DNA of 64,000 bases from Streptosporangium pseudovulgare (GTDB taxonomy: Bacteria; Actinomycetota; Actinomycetes; Streptosporangiales; Streptosporangiaceae). Under the pieces are notes generated by a model. The model searched no databases, had not been told where the DNA came from, and was given only the letters and a program-made list of their open reading frames with translations. The DNA is taken from contig NZ_BMQJ01000006.1 of the NCBI RefSeq assembly GCF_014648055.1, forward strand, positions 62,001-126,000, given 5' to 3'. This document shows, in pieces, positions 1-8,700 of this stretch. Both the position numbers and the translations under genes were made by a program. Numbering within the stretch: position 1 is the first letter of the stretch; each line of letters starts with the position of its first letter.

Positions 1-410
1 ACGGCGAAGGGCTGTTCCTGACCTGCAATGTCTGGCGGCAGGCGGCGGAGAACGTCGCCGAGAGCCTGCAGCGCGGCATGCGGGTCATCGTCCAGGGACG
101 GCTGCGCCAGCGGTCTTACGAGACCAAGGAAGGCGAGAAGCGCACGGTCTACGAGGTCGAGGTCGACGAGGTCGGCCCCTCCCTCCGCAACGCGACCGCC
201 AAGGTCAACAAGACCACCCGGCAGGGTGGTGGCGGTGGCGGCGGCGGTTTCGGCGGCGGCCCGGCCAACGACCCGTGGGCCTCCGCCACGCCGACCGCGC
301 CTCAGGGAGGCGGCGGTTACGGCGGTGGCGGTGGCGGCGGCTTCGGTGGCGGCCAGCAGGGTGGCGGCGGCTTCGGCGGCAACGACTTCAGCGACGAACC
401 GCCTTTCTAG
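1..410 (+). CDS. ssb: Single-stranded DNA-binding protein (5' end cut by window)
   Basis: Coats single-stranded DNA during replication and repair. The frame enters at base 3 and gives the last 135 residues: the end of the OB fold ([15 protein letters not shown], then [14 protein letters not shown]), a long linker of Gly runs with Phe, Tyr and Gln, and the acidic tip DFSDEPPF through which SSB recruits partner proteins. The Gly-rich linker is typical of the main actinobacterial SSB. It heads the conserved block ssb-rpsR-rplI-dnaB; rpsF would be expected just upstream, outside the window. Confidence 0.95.
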   Translation, partial: GEGLFLTCNVWRQAAENVAESLQRGMRVIVQGRLRQRSYETKEGEKRTVYEVEVDEVGPSLRNATAKVNKTTRQGGGGGGGGFGGGPANDPWASATPTAPQGGGGYGGGGGGGFGGGQQGGGGFGGNDFSDEPPF

Positions 411-563
411 GACCTGCTCCGCGGCTCCCCGCCGTGGCGGGGGTCCACCGGACAGTTCCACGGCGCCGCCCTCCGGGGCGGCCGGGGACCGCGTCCCACA
501 ACCCAGTCCATATCCGCAGCGACCATTCCCGCCTCGCGGCGGGGCTCTGAAAGGAGCACCACG

Positions 564-800
564 ATGGCCAAGCCGGCACTGCGCAAGCCCAAGAAGAAGG
601 TTTGCCTGTTCTGCCACGACAAGATCTCCTACGTCGACTACAAGGACACGGCGCTGCTTCGGAAGTTCATCTCCGACCGCGGCAAGATCCGTGCTCGCCG
701 GGTGACGGGCAACTGCACCCAGCACCAGCGTGACGTGGCGACCGCTATCAAGAACGCTCGTGAGATGGCGCTCCTGCCGTACATGAGCACCGCGCGCTAA
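564..800 (+). CDS. rpsR: 30S ribosomal protein S18
   Basis: Small-subunit ribosomal protein bS18 (78 aa), partner of bS6 on the platform of the 30S subunit. The family signature is clear: [18 protein letters not shown] followed by RRVTGNC and [20 protein letters not shown]. It carries CLFC near the N-terminus plus NCTQH, so it is the Cys-containing (C+, putatively zinc-binding) paralogue type; actinobacteria often hold a second Cys-free copy used under zinc shortage. Start chosen at the ATG 8 bases after AAAGGAG. rplI follows after 13 bases. Confidence 0.97.
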   Translation: MAKPALRKPKKKVCLFCHDKISYVDYKDTALLRKFISDRGKIRARRVTGNCTQHQRDVATAIKNAREMALLPYMSTAR

Positions 801-813
801 GGAGGTCCGACAG

Positions 814-1260
814 ATGAAGCTCATTCTCACCAGTGAGGTCTCCGGCCTCGGCGCCCCCGGCGACATCGTCGAGGTCAAGGGCGGCTACGGCCGTAACTTC
901 CTGCTCCCCCGCGGCTACGCGATCCTGTGGACGCGCGGCGGCGAGAAGCAGATCGCCTCGATCAAGAAGGCTCGCGACGCCCGCGAGATCCGCGACCTGG
1001 GCACCGCCCAGGAGGTCGCCGCCCAGCTCAAGGCCCTGCGCGTGGTCCTGACCACGAAGGCCGGCGAGTCGGGCCGCCTGTTCGGCTCGATCACCACCGC
1101 CGACGTGGCCGCGGCCGTCAAGACCGCCGGTGGCCCCGAGCTCGACCGCCGCCGCATCGAGATCACCCCGGCGATCAAGAGCCTCGGCTCGCACCGGGTC
1201 ACCGTCAAGCTGCACCCGGAGGTCACCGCCGCCCTCGACGTCGAAGTCGTCGCGGCCTGA
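814..1260 (+). CDS. rplI: 50S ribosomal protein L9
   Basis: Large-subunit protein bL9 (148 aa). The N-terminal globular domain has the family motif MKLILTSEVSGLGAPGDIVE and VKGGYGRNFLLPRG, joined by a long helix to the C-terminal domain (GRLFGSITTADVAAAV...). Full length for the family. The start follows a near-perfect GGAGG ribosome site (801-805). Lies 13 bases after rpsR and is the last gene before a pair of terminator hairpins. Confidence 0.97.
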   Translation: MKLILTSEVSGLGAPGDIVEVKGGYGRNFLLPRGYAILWTRGGEKQIASIKKARDAREIRDLGTAQEVAAQLKALRVVLTTKAGESGRLFGSITTADVAAAVKTAGGPELDRRRIEITPAIKSLGSHRVTVKLHPEVTAALDVEVVAA

Positions 1261-1278
1261 CCGGTCACGCCTGACCAG

Positions 1279-1345
1279 GGCCTCTTCCCGTCTCCTCGGG
1301 AGGGGGCCGCGAAGGGGTCCTTCCCGTCTCCTCGGGAGGGACCCC
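1279..1345 (+). terminator. Two tandem GC-rich terminator hairpins after rplI
   Basis: Two stem-loops share the core CTTCCCGTCTCCTCGGGAGGG: one at 1279-1308 (12-bp stem with G-U pairs) and one at 1314-1345 (13-bp stem with one G-U pair). The second is a near copy of the first, so the terminator seems to have been duplicated. No long T run follows, as usual in high-GC actinomycetes. They separate the ribosomal genes from the transporter operon. Confidence 0.75.
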
Positions 1346-1430
1346 TATCCGTATGCCGAGACGGGGGACATCGGACGTGCGGAAAATTCGTACAATTTCG
1401 GGGCTGTTGCTTCGTTCATGGAGGTTTGTC

Positions 1431-2306
1431 GTGGTCCGTCCCTCGATTCTGCTCGCGCTCGGCGCCCTCGCGGTGGCCGTGACCGCCTGCGCCCCGGCAT
1501 CGGACACGACCCAGGCGGCACCGTCCGGTACGGCGGGCACCCCGGCGGCGGACGCATGCGCCAAGGACAACCTCGCCCTGAAGACCCCGGGCACCCTGAC
1601 CATCGGCACCGACAAGCCCGCCTACGAGCCGTGGTTCAAGGACGACGACCCGGCCAACGGCAAGGGCTTCGAGAGCGCCGTGGCCCACGCCGTCGCCAAG
1701 CGGCTCGGCTTCGAGAGCGGCCAGGTGACGTGGAAGACGGTGAAGTTCGACGCCGCCTTCGCGCCCGGCGCCAAGCAGTTCGACTTCGACGTCAACCAGG
1801 TCTCCGCGACCCCCGAACGGGCCAAGGTCGTCGATTTCAGCAAGGGCTACTACACCGTCAAGCAGGCCGTGGTCGCGCTGGAGGGCTCCCCCGTCGCCTC
1901 CGCGACGGACCTCGCCGGCCTGCGGGACGCCAAGATCGGTGTTCAGGTCGGCACCACCTCGCTGCAGGCGGTCAAGGACGTCATCCGGCCCTCGAAGGAG
2001 CCGAACGTCTACAACGAGCAGATCGACGCGGTGAACGCGCTGAAGAACAAGCAGGTCGACGCCGTGGTGGTGGACCTGCCCACCGCGTTCTACGTGACCG
2101 CCGCCCAGGTCGAGAACTCCAAGATCGTCGGACAGTTCGGCTCCGTCTCCGGCACACCCGAGGTCTTCGGCGCGGTCTTCGAGAAGGGCAGCCCGCTGGT
2201 GAGCTGCGTCAACAAGGCCATCGACGAGCTCACCGCCTCCGGTGAGCTGGCGAAGATCGAGAGCGAGTGGCTCGGGTCGGCCGCGGGCGCGCCGGAGCTG
2301 AAGTGA
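1431..2306 (+). CDS. ABC transporter substrate-binding lipoprotein, polar amino acid type
   Basis: Extracellular solute receptor of an amino-acid importer (291 aa). The GTG start at 1431 sits 6 bases after GGAGG and gives a lipoprotein signal: hydrophobic stretch LLALGALAVAV and lipobox VTAC, whose Cys would be lipidated. The mature part is a type II periplasmic-binding (SBP_bac_3) fold: GTLTIGTDKPAYEPW, GFESAVAHAVAKRLG, FDFDVNQVSATPERAKVVDFS, IGVQVGTTS. An upstream ATG at 1353 would add residues that destroy the signal peptide. First gene of a three-gene importer; its stop overlaps the permease start by GTGA. Substrate (Glu, Gln, cystine or other) cannot be told from sequence. Confidence 0.9.
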   Translation: MVRPSILLALGALAVAVTACAPASDTTQAAPSGTAGTPAADACAKDNLALKTPGTLTIGTDKPAYEPWFKDDDPANGKGFESAVAHAVAKRLGFESGQVTWKTVKFDAAFAPGAKQFDFDVNQVSATPERAKVVDFSKGYYTVKQAVVALEGSPVASATDLAGLRDAKIGVQVGTTSLQAVKDVIRPSKEPNVYNEQIDAVNALKNKQVDAVVVDLPTAFYVTAAQVENSKIVGQFGSVSGTPEVFGAVFEKGSPLVSCVNKAIDELTASGELAKIESEWLGSAAGAPELK

Positions 2307-3286
2307 CCGGAAGCGGCGACCGGGACGGCGCGACCCCGTCCGGCGGCGGCGCGCGGACTCCGGGTGACGGCGTGGCGTCCCCGGCCGGCGGCGCCGCGGT
2401 CCCGTCCGGCGGCGGCGCTCACGCTCCGGCGGACGGCGCGGCGATCACGCCGGACTGGGTGAAGAGCGCGCGGCAGGAGGAGCGGGAGCGCCTGCGCAGA
2501 CGGCGGACGGTCCGCTCGGGCTCGATCGCGACGGCCTCGACGGTGCTGGTGATCGTCCTGCTGCTGTGGGTCTTCACCGCCTCGCCGGGCTGGCCCATGG
2601 TCCGGGAGACGTTCTTCGACCCCGGGCAGTTCGTCTCGGCGCTGCCGGACGTCCTGAGCGGATTCCTGCTCAACATCAAGATCTTCCTGATCGCCGAGCC
2701 GCTGATCCTGGTGCTGGGACTGCTGGTCGCGCTGGCCCGCAACCTCAGGGCGCCGGTCTTCTTCCCGCTGCGGGCCCTGGCGGTCGCCTACACCGACGTG
2801 TTCCGCGGCGTGCCCACGATCCTGGTCATCTACCTCGTCGGGTTCGGGTTGCCCGCCCTCGGCCTGCAGGGCACCCCGACGGACCTGGCGACGCTGGGCG
2901 TCATCGCGCTGACCCTGTCCTACGGCGCCTACGTCGCCGAGGTGTTCCGGGCGGGCATCGACTCGGTGCACCCCAGCCAGGTGGCCGCCGCCCGGTCCCT
3001 GGGCCTGAGCCACGGCAAGGCGATGCGGTACGTGGTGGTGCCGCAGGCCGTACGGCGTGTGGTGCCGCCGCTGCTCAACGACTTCGTCTCGCTGCAGAAG
3101 GACACCGCGCTGGTGGCCACGATCGGCCCGCTGGAGGCGCTGCGCCAGGCGCAGATCCACGTCGCCAGCACGTTCAACTACACGCCCTACCTGGCCGCCG
3201 CGCTGCTGTTCATCGTGCTGACCATCCCCATGGCCCGCTTCACCGACTACCTCGCGGCCCGCTCGCAGCGGCGGCGGGGCCAGTGA
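2303..3286 (+). CDS. ABC transporter permease, polar amino acid (HisM) type
   Basis: Membrane subunit of the importer (327 aa). The GTG start overlaps the receptor stop in GTGA, so the two are translationally coupled. About 60 N-terminal residues are Gly/Ala/Ser-rich and probably disordered; they precede several membrane segments. The EAA loop that docks on the ATPase is seen as AARSLGLSHGKAMRYVVVPQAVRRVVPPLLNDF. Two features point to the amino-acid 3-TM family: the sequence YTDVFRGVPTILVIYLVGFG and the motif KDTALVATIGPLE. The low-complexity N-terminal extension is longer than usual for the family. Confidence 0.9.
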   Translation: MTGSGDRDGATPSGGGARTPGDGVASPAGGAAVPSGGGAHAPADGAAITPDWVKSARQEERERLRRRRTVRSGSIATASTVLVIVLLLWVFTASPGWPMVRETFFDPGQFVSALPDVLSGFLLNIKIFLIAEPLILVLGLLVALARNLRAPVFFPLRALAVAYTDVFRGVPTILVIYLVGFGLPALGLQGTPTDLATLGVIALTLSYGAYVAEVFRAGIDSVHPSQVAAARSLGLSHGKAMRYVVVPQAVRRVVPPLLNDFVSLQKDTALVATIGPLEALRQAQIHVASTFNYTPYLAAALLFIVLTIPMARFTDYLAARSQRRRGQ

Positions 3287-3359
3287 GCGGACGGCGCGCG
3301 GCTCCCGGCCGCTCGCTGGACCGTCCGCGGCCCGCCCGGCGGCCGGGGAAGGAGACCTC

Positions 3360-4103
3360 ATGAGCCTGCTGACCATCGACGGCGTCTGGAAGAACTACCA
3401 CGGCCACAGCGTGCTGCGCGGAATCGACCTGTCGGTCGAGGCGCACGAGGTGGTCTGCCTGATCGGCGCCTCCGGGTCGGGCAAGTCCACGCTGCTGCGC
3501 TGCGTGAACCTCCTGGAGACCGTGGACGACGGCACGATCCACCTGGACGGCCAGGAGATCACCGACGTCCGGGTCGACGCCGACGACGTGCGCAGGAGGA
3601 TCGGCATCGTCTTCCAGGCGTTCAACCTCTTCCCGCACATGACCGTGCTGGACAACATCACCCTGGCCCCGCGCAAGGTGCACGGGACCGGCCGGGAGCG
3701 GGCCGAGGAGGAGGCCCGCGAGCTGCTGGGCAGGTTCGGGCTGGCGGACAAGGCCCTGGCCTACCCCGACCGGCTCTCCGGCGGTCAGCAGCAGCGCGTC
3801 GCCATCATCCGGGCCCTGGCCACCCGGCCCCGGCTGATGCTGCTGGACGAGGTGACCTCGGCGCTCGACCCGGAGCTGGTCACGGAGGTGCTCGGGATCA
3901 TCCGGGAGCTCAAGGACACCGGGATGACCATGATCCTGACCACCCACGAGATGGGCTTCTGCCGGGAGATCGCCGACACCGTCTGCTTCCTCGACGGCGG
4001 TGTGCTCCTGGAGCGCGGCACCCCCGAGCAGGTCTTCACCGACCCCCGGCAGCCCCGCACCCGGGAGTTCCTGCGGAGCGTGCTCGACGCCCGGCGGCTC
4101 TGA
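3360..4103 (+). CDS. ABC transporter ATP-binding protein, polar amino acid type
   Basis: ATPase of the importer (247 aa), standard length for GlnQ/HisP proteins. Visible motifs: Walker A GASGSGKST, Q-loop VFQAFNLFPHMTVLDN, signature LSGGQQQRVAIIRAL, Walker B LMLLDEVTSALDPE and switch His in TTHEMGFC. Start ATG follows AAGGAGA. It lies 73 bases after the permease in the same direction; a small GC-rich hairpin follows the gene, so this closes the operon. Confidence 0.93.
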   Translation: MSLLTIDGVWKNYHGHSVLRGIDLSVEAHEVVCLIGASGSGKSTLLRCVNLLETVDDGTIHLDGQEITDVRVDADDVRRRIGIVFQAFNLFPHMTVLDNITLAPRKVHGTGRERAEEEARELLGRFGLADKALAYPDRLSGGQQQRVAIIRALATRPRLMLLDEVTSALDPELVTEVLGIIRELKDTGMTMILTTHEMGFCREIADTVCFLDGGVLLERGTPEQVFTDPRQPRTREFLRSVLDARRL

Positions 4104-4116
4104 ACCCGGTACGGCT

Positions 4117-4139
4117 CGCCGGGCTCACCGGGCCCGGCG
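4117..4139. terminator. Short hairpin between convergent importer and MATE genes
   Basis: CGCCGGGC at 4117-4124 pairs with GCCCGGCG at 4132-4139 around a 7-base loop. It sits in the 38-bp gap between two convergent genes and could end both transcripts. Confidence 0.5.
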
Positions 4140-4141
4140 GC

Positions 4142-5452
4142 TCACGCGCCGGTCACCAGCCAGCGGGAGCCGTACGCCCGCGCCCCCAGGGTGACGAGCC
4201 GGGCCGCCATCCACACCCCCAGCGCCAGCCACAGCGCCACCAGGCCGCCGCCGGACGCCGCCACCAGCACGGCGGCCGGGAGGTAGGCGAGCGTCGTCAG
4301 CACCCCCGCCCAGGCGAGGTAGCGCTGGTCGCCGGCGCCGATCAGCACCCCGTCCAGCACGAACACCACCCCGGCGATGGGCTGCAGGGCCGCCACCACC
4401 CACAGCACGGCGAGCAGTTCCCGGGTCGCCTCCGGCGACGCGTCGAACAGCGCGGGCGTGAACGGCCGCAGCGCGACCACGACGAGGAGGAGGACGACCC
4501 CGGAGCCGATCCCCCACACCACCATCCGCCAGGTGGCCGCGCGGGTCCCGGCCACATCCCCGGCGCCCAGCGTGCGGCCGGTGATGGCCTGCCCGGCGAT
4601 GGCGATCGCGTCCAGGGCGAACGCCAGCAGCGTCCAGATCCTGGAGGCGACCGTGTGGGCGTCGATCTGCGCCTCTCCCATCCGGGTGGCCAGCGCGGTG
4701 GCCACGGCCAGCACCGCCTGCAGGCACACCGTACGGACGACCAGGGCGACCCCGGCGGAGCCCGCCGACCTGATGCCCGCCAGGTCGGGGCGGAACGGCG
4801 CCCGGTGCCGTCCGAACAGCATGGCGAGGTACACCGCGGCGGCGAGCGACTGCGCCAGCACCGTGCCCCAGGCCGACCCGGCGATCCCCCAGCCCAGGAC
4901 CAGGACGAAGACGGCGTTGAGCACCGCGTTGAGCGCGAAGGACCCCACCGACACCAGCAGCGGGGTGACGGTGTCCTGCATGCCGCGCAGCACGCCGGTC
5001 CCGGCCAGCACCAGCAGCATGGACGGGACGCCCAGCAGGCTGATCCGCAGGTAGGTCAGGGCCAGACGGGCCAGCTCGCCCTCGGCGCCGAGCAGGTGGA
5101 CGAGCCAGGGGGCCAGCGGCCACACCACCGCGATGATCAGCAGCCCGGTCCCGGCGGCGAGCCACAGGCCGTCCACCCCCTGCCGGAGCGCCCGCCGGGT
5201 GTCGCCCGCCCCGATCTGCCGGGCCACCGACGCCGTCGTGCCGTACGCCAGGAACACGCACAGGCCCACGACGGCGCTCAGCACCGTGCTCGCCACCCCC
5301 AGCGCGCCCAGCGCCGGTCCCGGCAGGCGGCCGACGATGACGGTGTCGGTCAGCAGGAACAGCGGCTCGGCGACGAGCGCGCCGAACGCCGGTACGGCCA
5401 GCCGGAGGATCTGTCGGTCGTGCTCGCGGCTCGCCGGGCGGGTAAGAGGCAT
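4142..5452 (-). CDS. MATE family efflux transporter (DinF type)
   Basis: Cation-coupled multidrug or metabolite exporter with about 12 membrane helices (436 aa). Family features: N-terminal RQILRLAVPAFGALVAEPLFLLTDTVIVG and the equivalent stretch in the second half, typical of the DinF branch. Alternating hydrophobic segments run to the C-terminus, as expected for a complete protein. Divergent from dnaB. The start codon and a modest ribosome site (AAGAGG) lie inside a perfect 12-bp inverted repeat (separate entry), so expression may be controlled at this point. No substrate can be assigned. Confidence 0.88.
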   Translation of the reverse strand: MPLTRPASREHDRQILRLAVPAFGALVAEPLFLLTDTVIVGRLPGPALGALGVASTVLSAVVGLCVFLAYGTTASVARQIGAGDTRRALRQGVDGLWLAAGTGLLIIAVVWPLAPWLVHLLGAEGELARLALTYLRISLLGVPSMLLVLAGTGVLRGMQDTVTPLLVSVGSFALNAVLNAVFVLVLGWGIAGSAWGTVLAQSLAAAVYLAMLFGRHRAPFRPDLAGIRSAGSAGVALVVRTVCLQAVLAVATALATRMGEAQIDAHTVASRIWTLLAFALDAIAIAGQAITGRTLGAGDVAGTRAATWRMVVWGIGSGVVLLLVVVALRPFTPALFDASPEATRELLAVLWVVAALQPIAGVVFVLDGVLIGAGDQRYLAWAGVLTTLAYLPAAVLVAASGGGLVALWLALGVWMAARLVTLGARAYGSRWLVTGA

Positions 5453-5474
5453 CCAATCATTGTGCCTCTTACCC
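5440..5474 (-). promoter_or_regulatory. 12-bp perfect inverted repeat over the MATE ribosome site and start codon
   Basis: GGGTAAGAGGCA (5440-5451) and TGCCTCTTACCC (5463-5474) are exact inverse complements around 11 bases. In the mRNA the AAGAGG ribosome site would pair with codons 2-3 (CCT CTT), placing the AUG at the loop edge. It could be an RNA hairpin that hides the start, or a protein operator; sequence alone cannot decide. Confidence 0.6.
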
Positions 5475-5587
5475 AGGGGTGGTTTCCCGGCCCGCCGGGC
5501 GCCGGGTGAGCAGCGTCACGGCGTGTCGCGCCGACTTTCTTTCCTCCACAGGCGGTGGATGAAGTCTTCCCAGGCAGGAGCGGTGTT

Positions 5588-5669
5588 GTGGATCCGGAGC
5601 GAGAGTTATCCACAGCGCTGTCCCCAGGCTGCCCACATGTCTGGGGAAGAAGTGCACACCTTATCCACA
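5588..5669 (+). promoter_or_regulatory. DnaA-box cluster upstream of dnaB
   Basis: Two exact TTATCCACA boxes occur at 5606-5614 and 5661-5669, and a related box (TGTGGATCC, read on the minus strand as GGATCCACA) at 5588-5596. They lie in the 326-bp gap between the MATE gene and dnaB. Consensus boxes this dense are not expected by chance in GC-rich DNA, so DnaA binding, probably regulatory, is likely. The rest of the gap holds the presumed dnaB promoter. Confidence 0.6.
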
Positions 5670-5778
5670 CCTCTGTCGACAGGTCGCGTTGCGACATGGC
5701 GCGGGAAGCGACGAGACTGTCAGACCGGCCGGGTAACAATAGAGGTGTCGTAACTTTGTTCGAAAGAGGGGGTGCTCG

Positions 5779-8700
5779 GTGAGCATCGCGGAACCGCCGG
5801 TCTTCGAGCCCGGATTCGAACGCACCCCTCCCAACAACATCGAGGCCGAGCAGTCCGTCCTGGGCGGCATGCTGCTGTCCAAGGACGCCATCGCCGACGT
5901 GGTCGAGGTCGTGCGGGCCGACGACTTCTACCGTCCCGCCCACCAGATCATCTACGACATCATCACCGAGCTCTACGGCCGGGGCGACCCCGCCGACGCG
6001 GTCACCGTATTCGGCGAGCTGCAGAAACGCGGCGAGGTGGCCCGCGTCGGCGGCGGCGCCTACCTCCACACCCTGACCGCCGTCGTGCCGACCGCCGCGA
6101 ACGCCGGCTACTACGCGCGGATCGTCCGCGAGCAGGCCATCCTCCGGCGGCTGATCGAGGCCGGCACCCGCATCGTCTCCTACGGCTACGGCGGACAGGA
6201 CGAGGAGGTCGACGACATCGTCGACCGCGCCCAGGCCGAGATCTACAAGGTCACCGAGCGGCGCACCTCGGAGGACTACGTCCCGCTGGCCGAGATCATG
6301 CCGGGCGCCCTCGACGAGCTGGAGGCCATCGGCGGCCGGAACGGCCAGATGGTCGGCGTGCCCACCGGTTTCCAGGACCTCGACGCCCTCACCAACGGCC
6401 TGCACCCCGGACAGATGATCGTGGTCGCGGCCCGACCGGCGATCGGCAAGGCGCTCGCCCTCGACACGCCGCTGCCCACTCCGGACGGCTGGACGACCAT
6501 GGGTGAGGTCAGGCCGGGTGACCACCTGCTCGGCGCAGACGGCAAACCGACCAGGGTCGTCGCGGCGACGGACACGATGCACGGGAGGCCGTGTTACGAG
6601 GTGGAGTTCAGCGACGGCACGGTGATCGTGGCCGACGCGCAGCACCAGTGGCGGACGACCACGCGCGCGAGCCGTCGGCAGAAGTCCGAGGCCAAGAACA
6701 GCCATTACTGGCCCGCCGAGTCGATCCGACGGGTCAGGGACGCATACGAGGCGGCGGCGAAGGAACCGGAGAGGCTCATCACCCACCGGGAGGCGTGTTC
6801 TCTCGTCGGTGAGGGGTTCCGTCATGTTCTTCACACGGTTCAGAAGAGGATCGGCGCGGCGGGCAGATCCCCTGTCCTCGCCGCCGGACCGGTTCGTCAG
6901 TACACGCGCAACGCTCCCTCGTACCGTTGTGGAGAGCTGTTCGAAGGGCTGTACACACGGGTGTCCCAGCCGATCAGCGCCTCCCTCGCCGCGGAGCACA
7001 GGAGCGTCGTGACCACCGAGGAGATCGCCCGCACGCTGCGCTGTGCCTCCAGCGATGGGCGGCCCAACCACGCGGTGACCGTCGCGGCCCCGTTCGACCT
7101 CCCCGAGCGGGATCTTCCGCTCTCGCCCTACGCGCTCGGGGTGTGGCTGGGTGACGGTCACAGCGACGCCGCCCGATTCACCACGGTCGATCAGGAGATC
7201 ATCTCCAACCTGGAGGCCGAAGGGCTGCGCGTCACCCGTGCGGGCTCCGGCGTGACCTACTCGATGAGGCTGCCCGATCCGGAGCCGGTGGTGGAGCGAT
7301 CCTGTGTGGTCTGCGGTGCTTCGTTCGTTCCGCAGACGTCCCAGGTGCGCACCTGCGGTCGCTCGTGCGGCGGGAAAGCCCGCCTGAGCTCCGAGCCGGT
7401 CCCGGCGCCCACCTGTCCGGACTGCGGCGGTCCTTCCAGCGGCATGAGGCAGTGCCAGACGTGCCGAAACCACCACGGCACGGTTCAGGCCGTTCTGCGG
7501 AGCCTCGGTGTCCTCGGTGACAAGCACATTCCGGAGATCTACCTCCGGGCCTCGGAGGGGCAGCGACGTGCGCTGCTGGCGGGGTTGCTGGACACCGACG
7601 GCTATGTCAGCCGCAACGGGCAGATCCAGTTCGCCGTCACGAACCGGAGGCTGGCCGAGGGTGCGCACGAGCTGATACTCAGCCTCGGCTACCGGGCGAC
7701 CATGCGGACGAGACCGGTCAGAGGGAGGACCGCGGACTCCTCCACCTGTTACATGATCAACTTCACGGCCTCGGAAAAGGTCTTCCGCCTGTCCCGCAAG
7801 GCCGTGCGGCAGGTGACCGCGGCACACCCGTCGACGTCGGTCAGATACATCGTCGACGTGCGGCCGGTGCCCTCGGTGCCGGTGAGGTGTGTGCAGGTCG
7901 ACAACGCCGACCACATGTACCTCGCGGGCAGGTCGTGCGTTCCCACACACAACAGCACTCTCGGCTTGGACTTCGCCAGATCTGCCGCCATCAAGCACCA
8001 CATGACGACCGTCGTCTTTTCTCTGGAAATGTCCAGAAACGAGATTACGATGCGTCTGCTGTCCGCCGAGGCCCGGGTGGCGCTGCACAACATGCGGTCC
8101 GGCACGATGACCGACGACGACTGGGCCAAGCTGGCCCGGCGGATGGGCGAGGTGGCCGAGGCGCCGCTGTTCATCGACGACTCGCCCAACATGTCGATGA
8201 TGGAGATCCGGGCCAAGTGCCGCCGCCTCAAGCAGCGCAACGACCTGCGCTTCGTCATCATCGACTACCTCCAGCTGATGTCCTCGCCGAAGAAGACCGA
8301 GAGCCGCCAGAACGAGGTCTCGGAGATCTCCCGGGCGATCAAGCTCCTGGCCAAGGAACTGGAGGTGCCGGTCATCGCCATCTCCCAGCTCAACCGAGGT
8401 CCGGAGCAGAGAACCGACAAGCGGCCGATGGTGAGCGACCTGCGCGAATCGGGATGTCTCACCGCCGACACCCGGATCCTCCGAGCCGACACCGGTGCGG
8501 AGGTGTCGTTGGGCGAACTGCTCGAAAACGGGGATCGTGACATCCCGGTATGGTCGCTCGACGAGCGCATGCGGCTGGTTCCCCGGACGATGACCCATGT
8601 GTTTCCCAGCGGGACCAAGGAGGTCTTCAAGCTCCGGTTGAGGTCCGGCAGAGAGATCAAGGCCACGGCGAACCACCCGTTCATGACCTATGACGGATGG

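Noticed and set aside
7303-7476. Independent zinc-finger or HNH gene inside dnaB
   Set aside because: The Cys-rich part is in frame with both intein halves and has no start or stop of its own.
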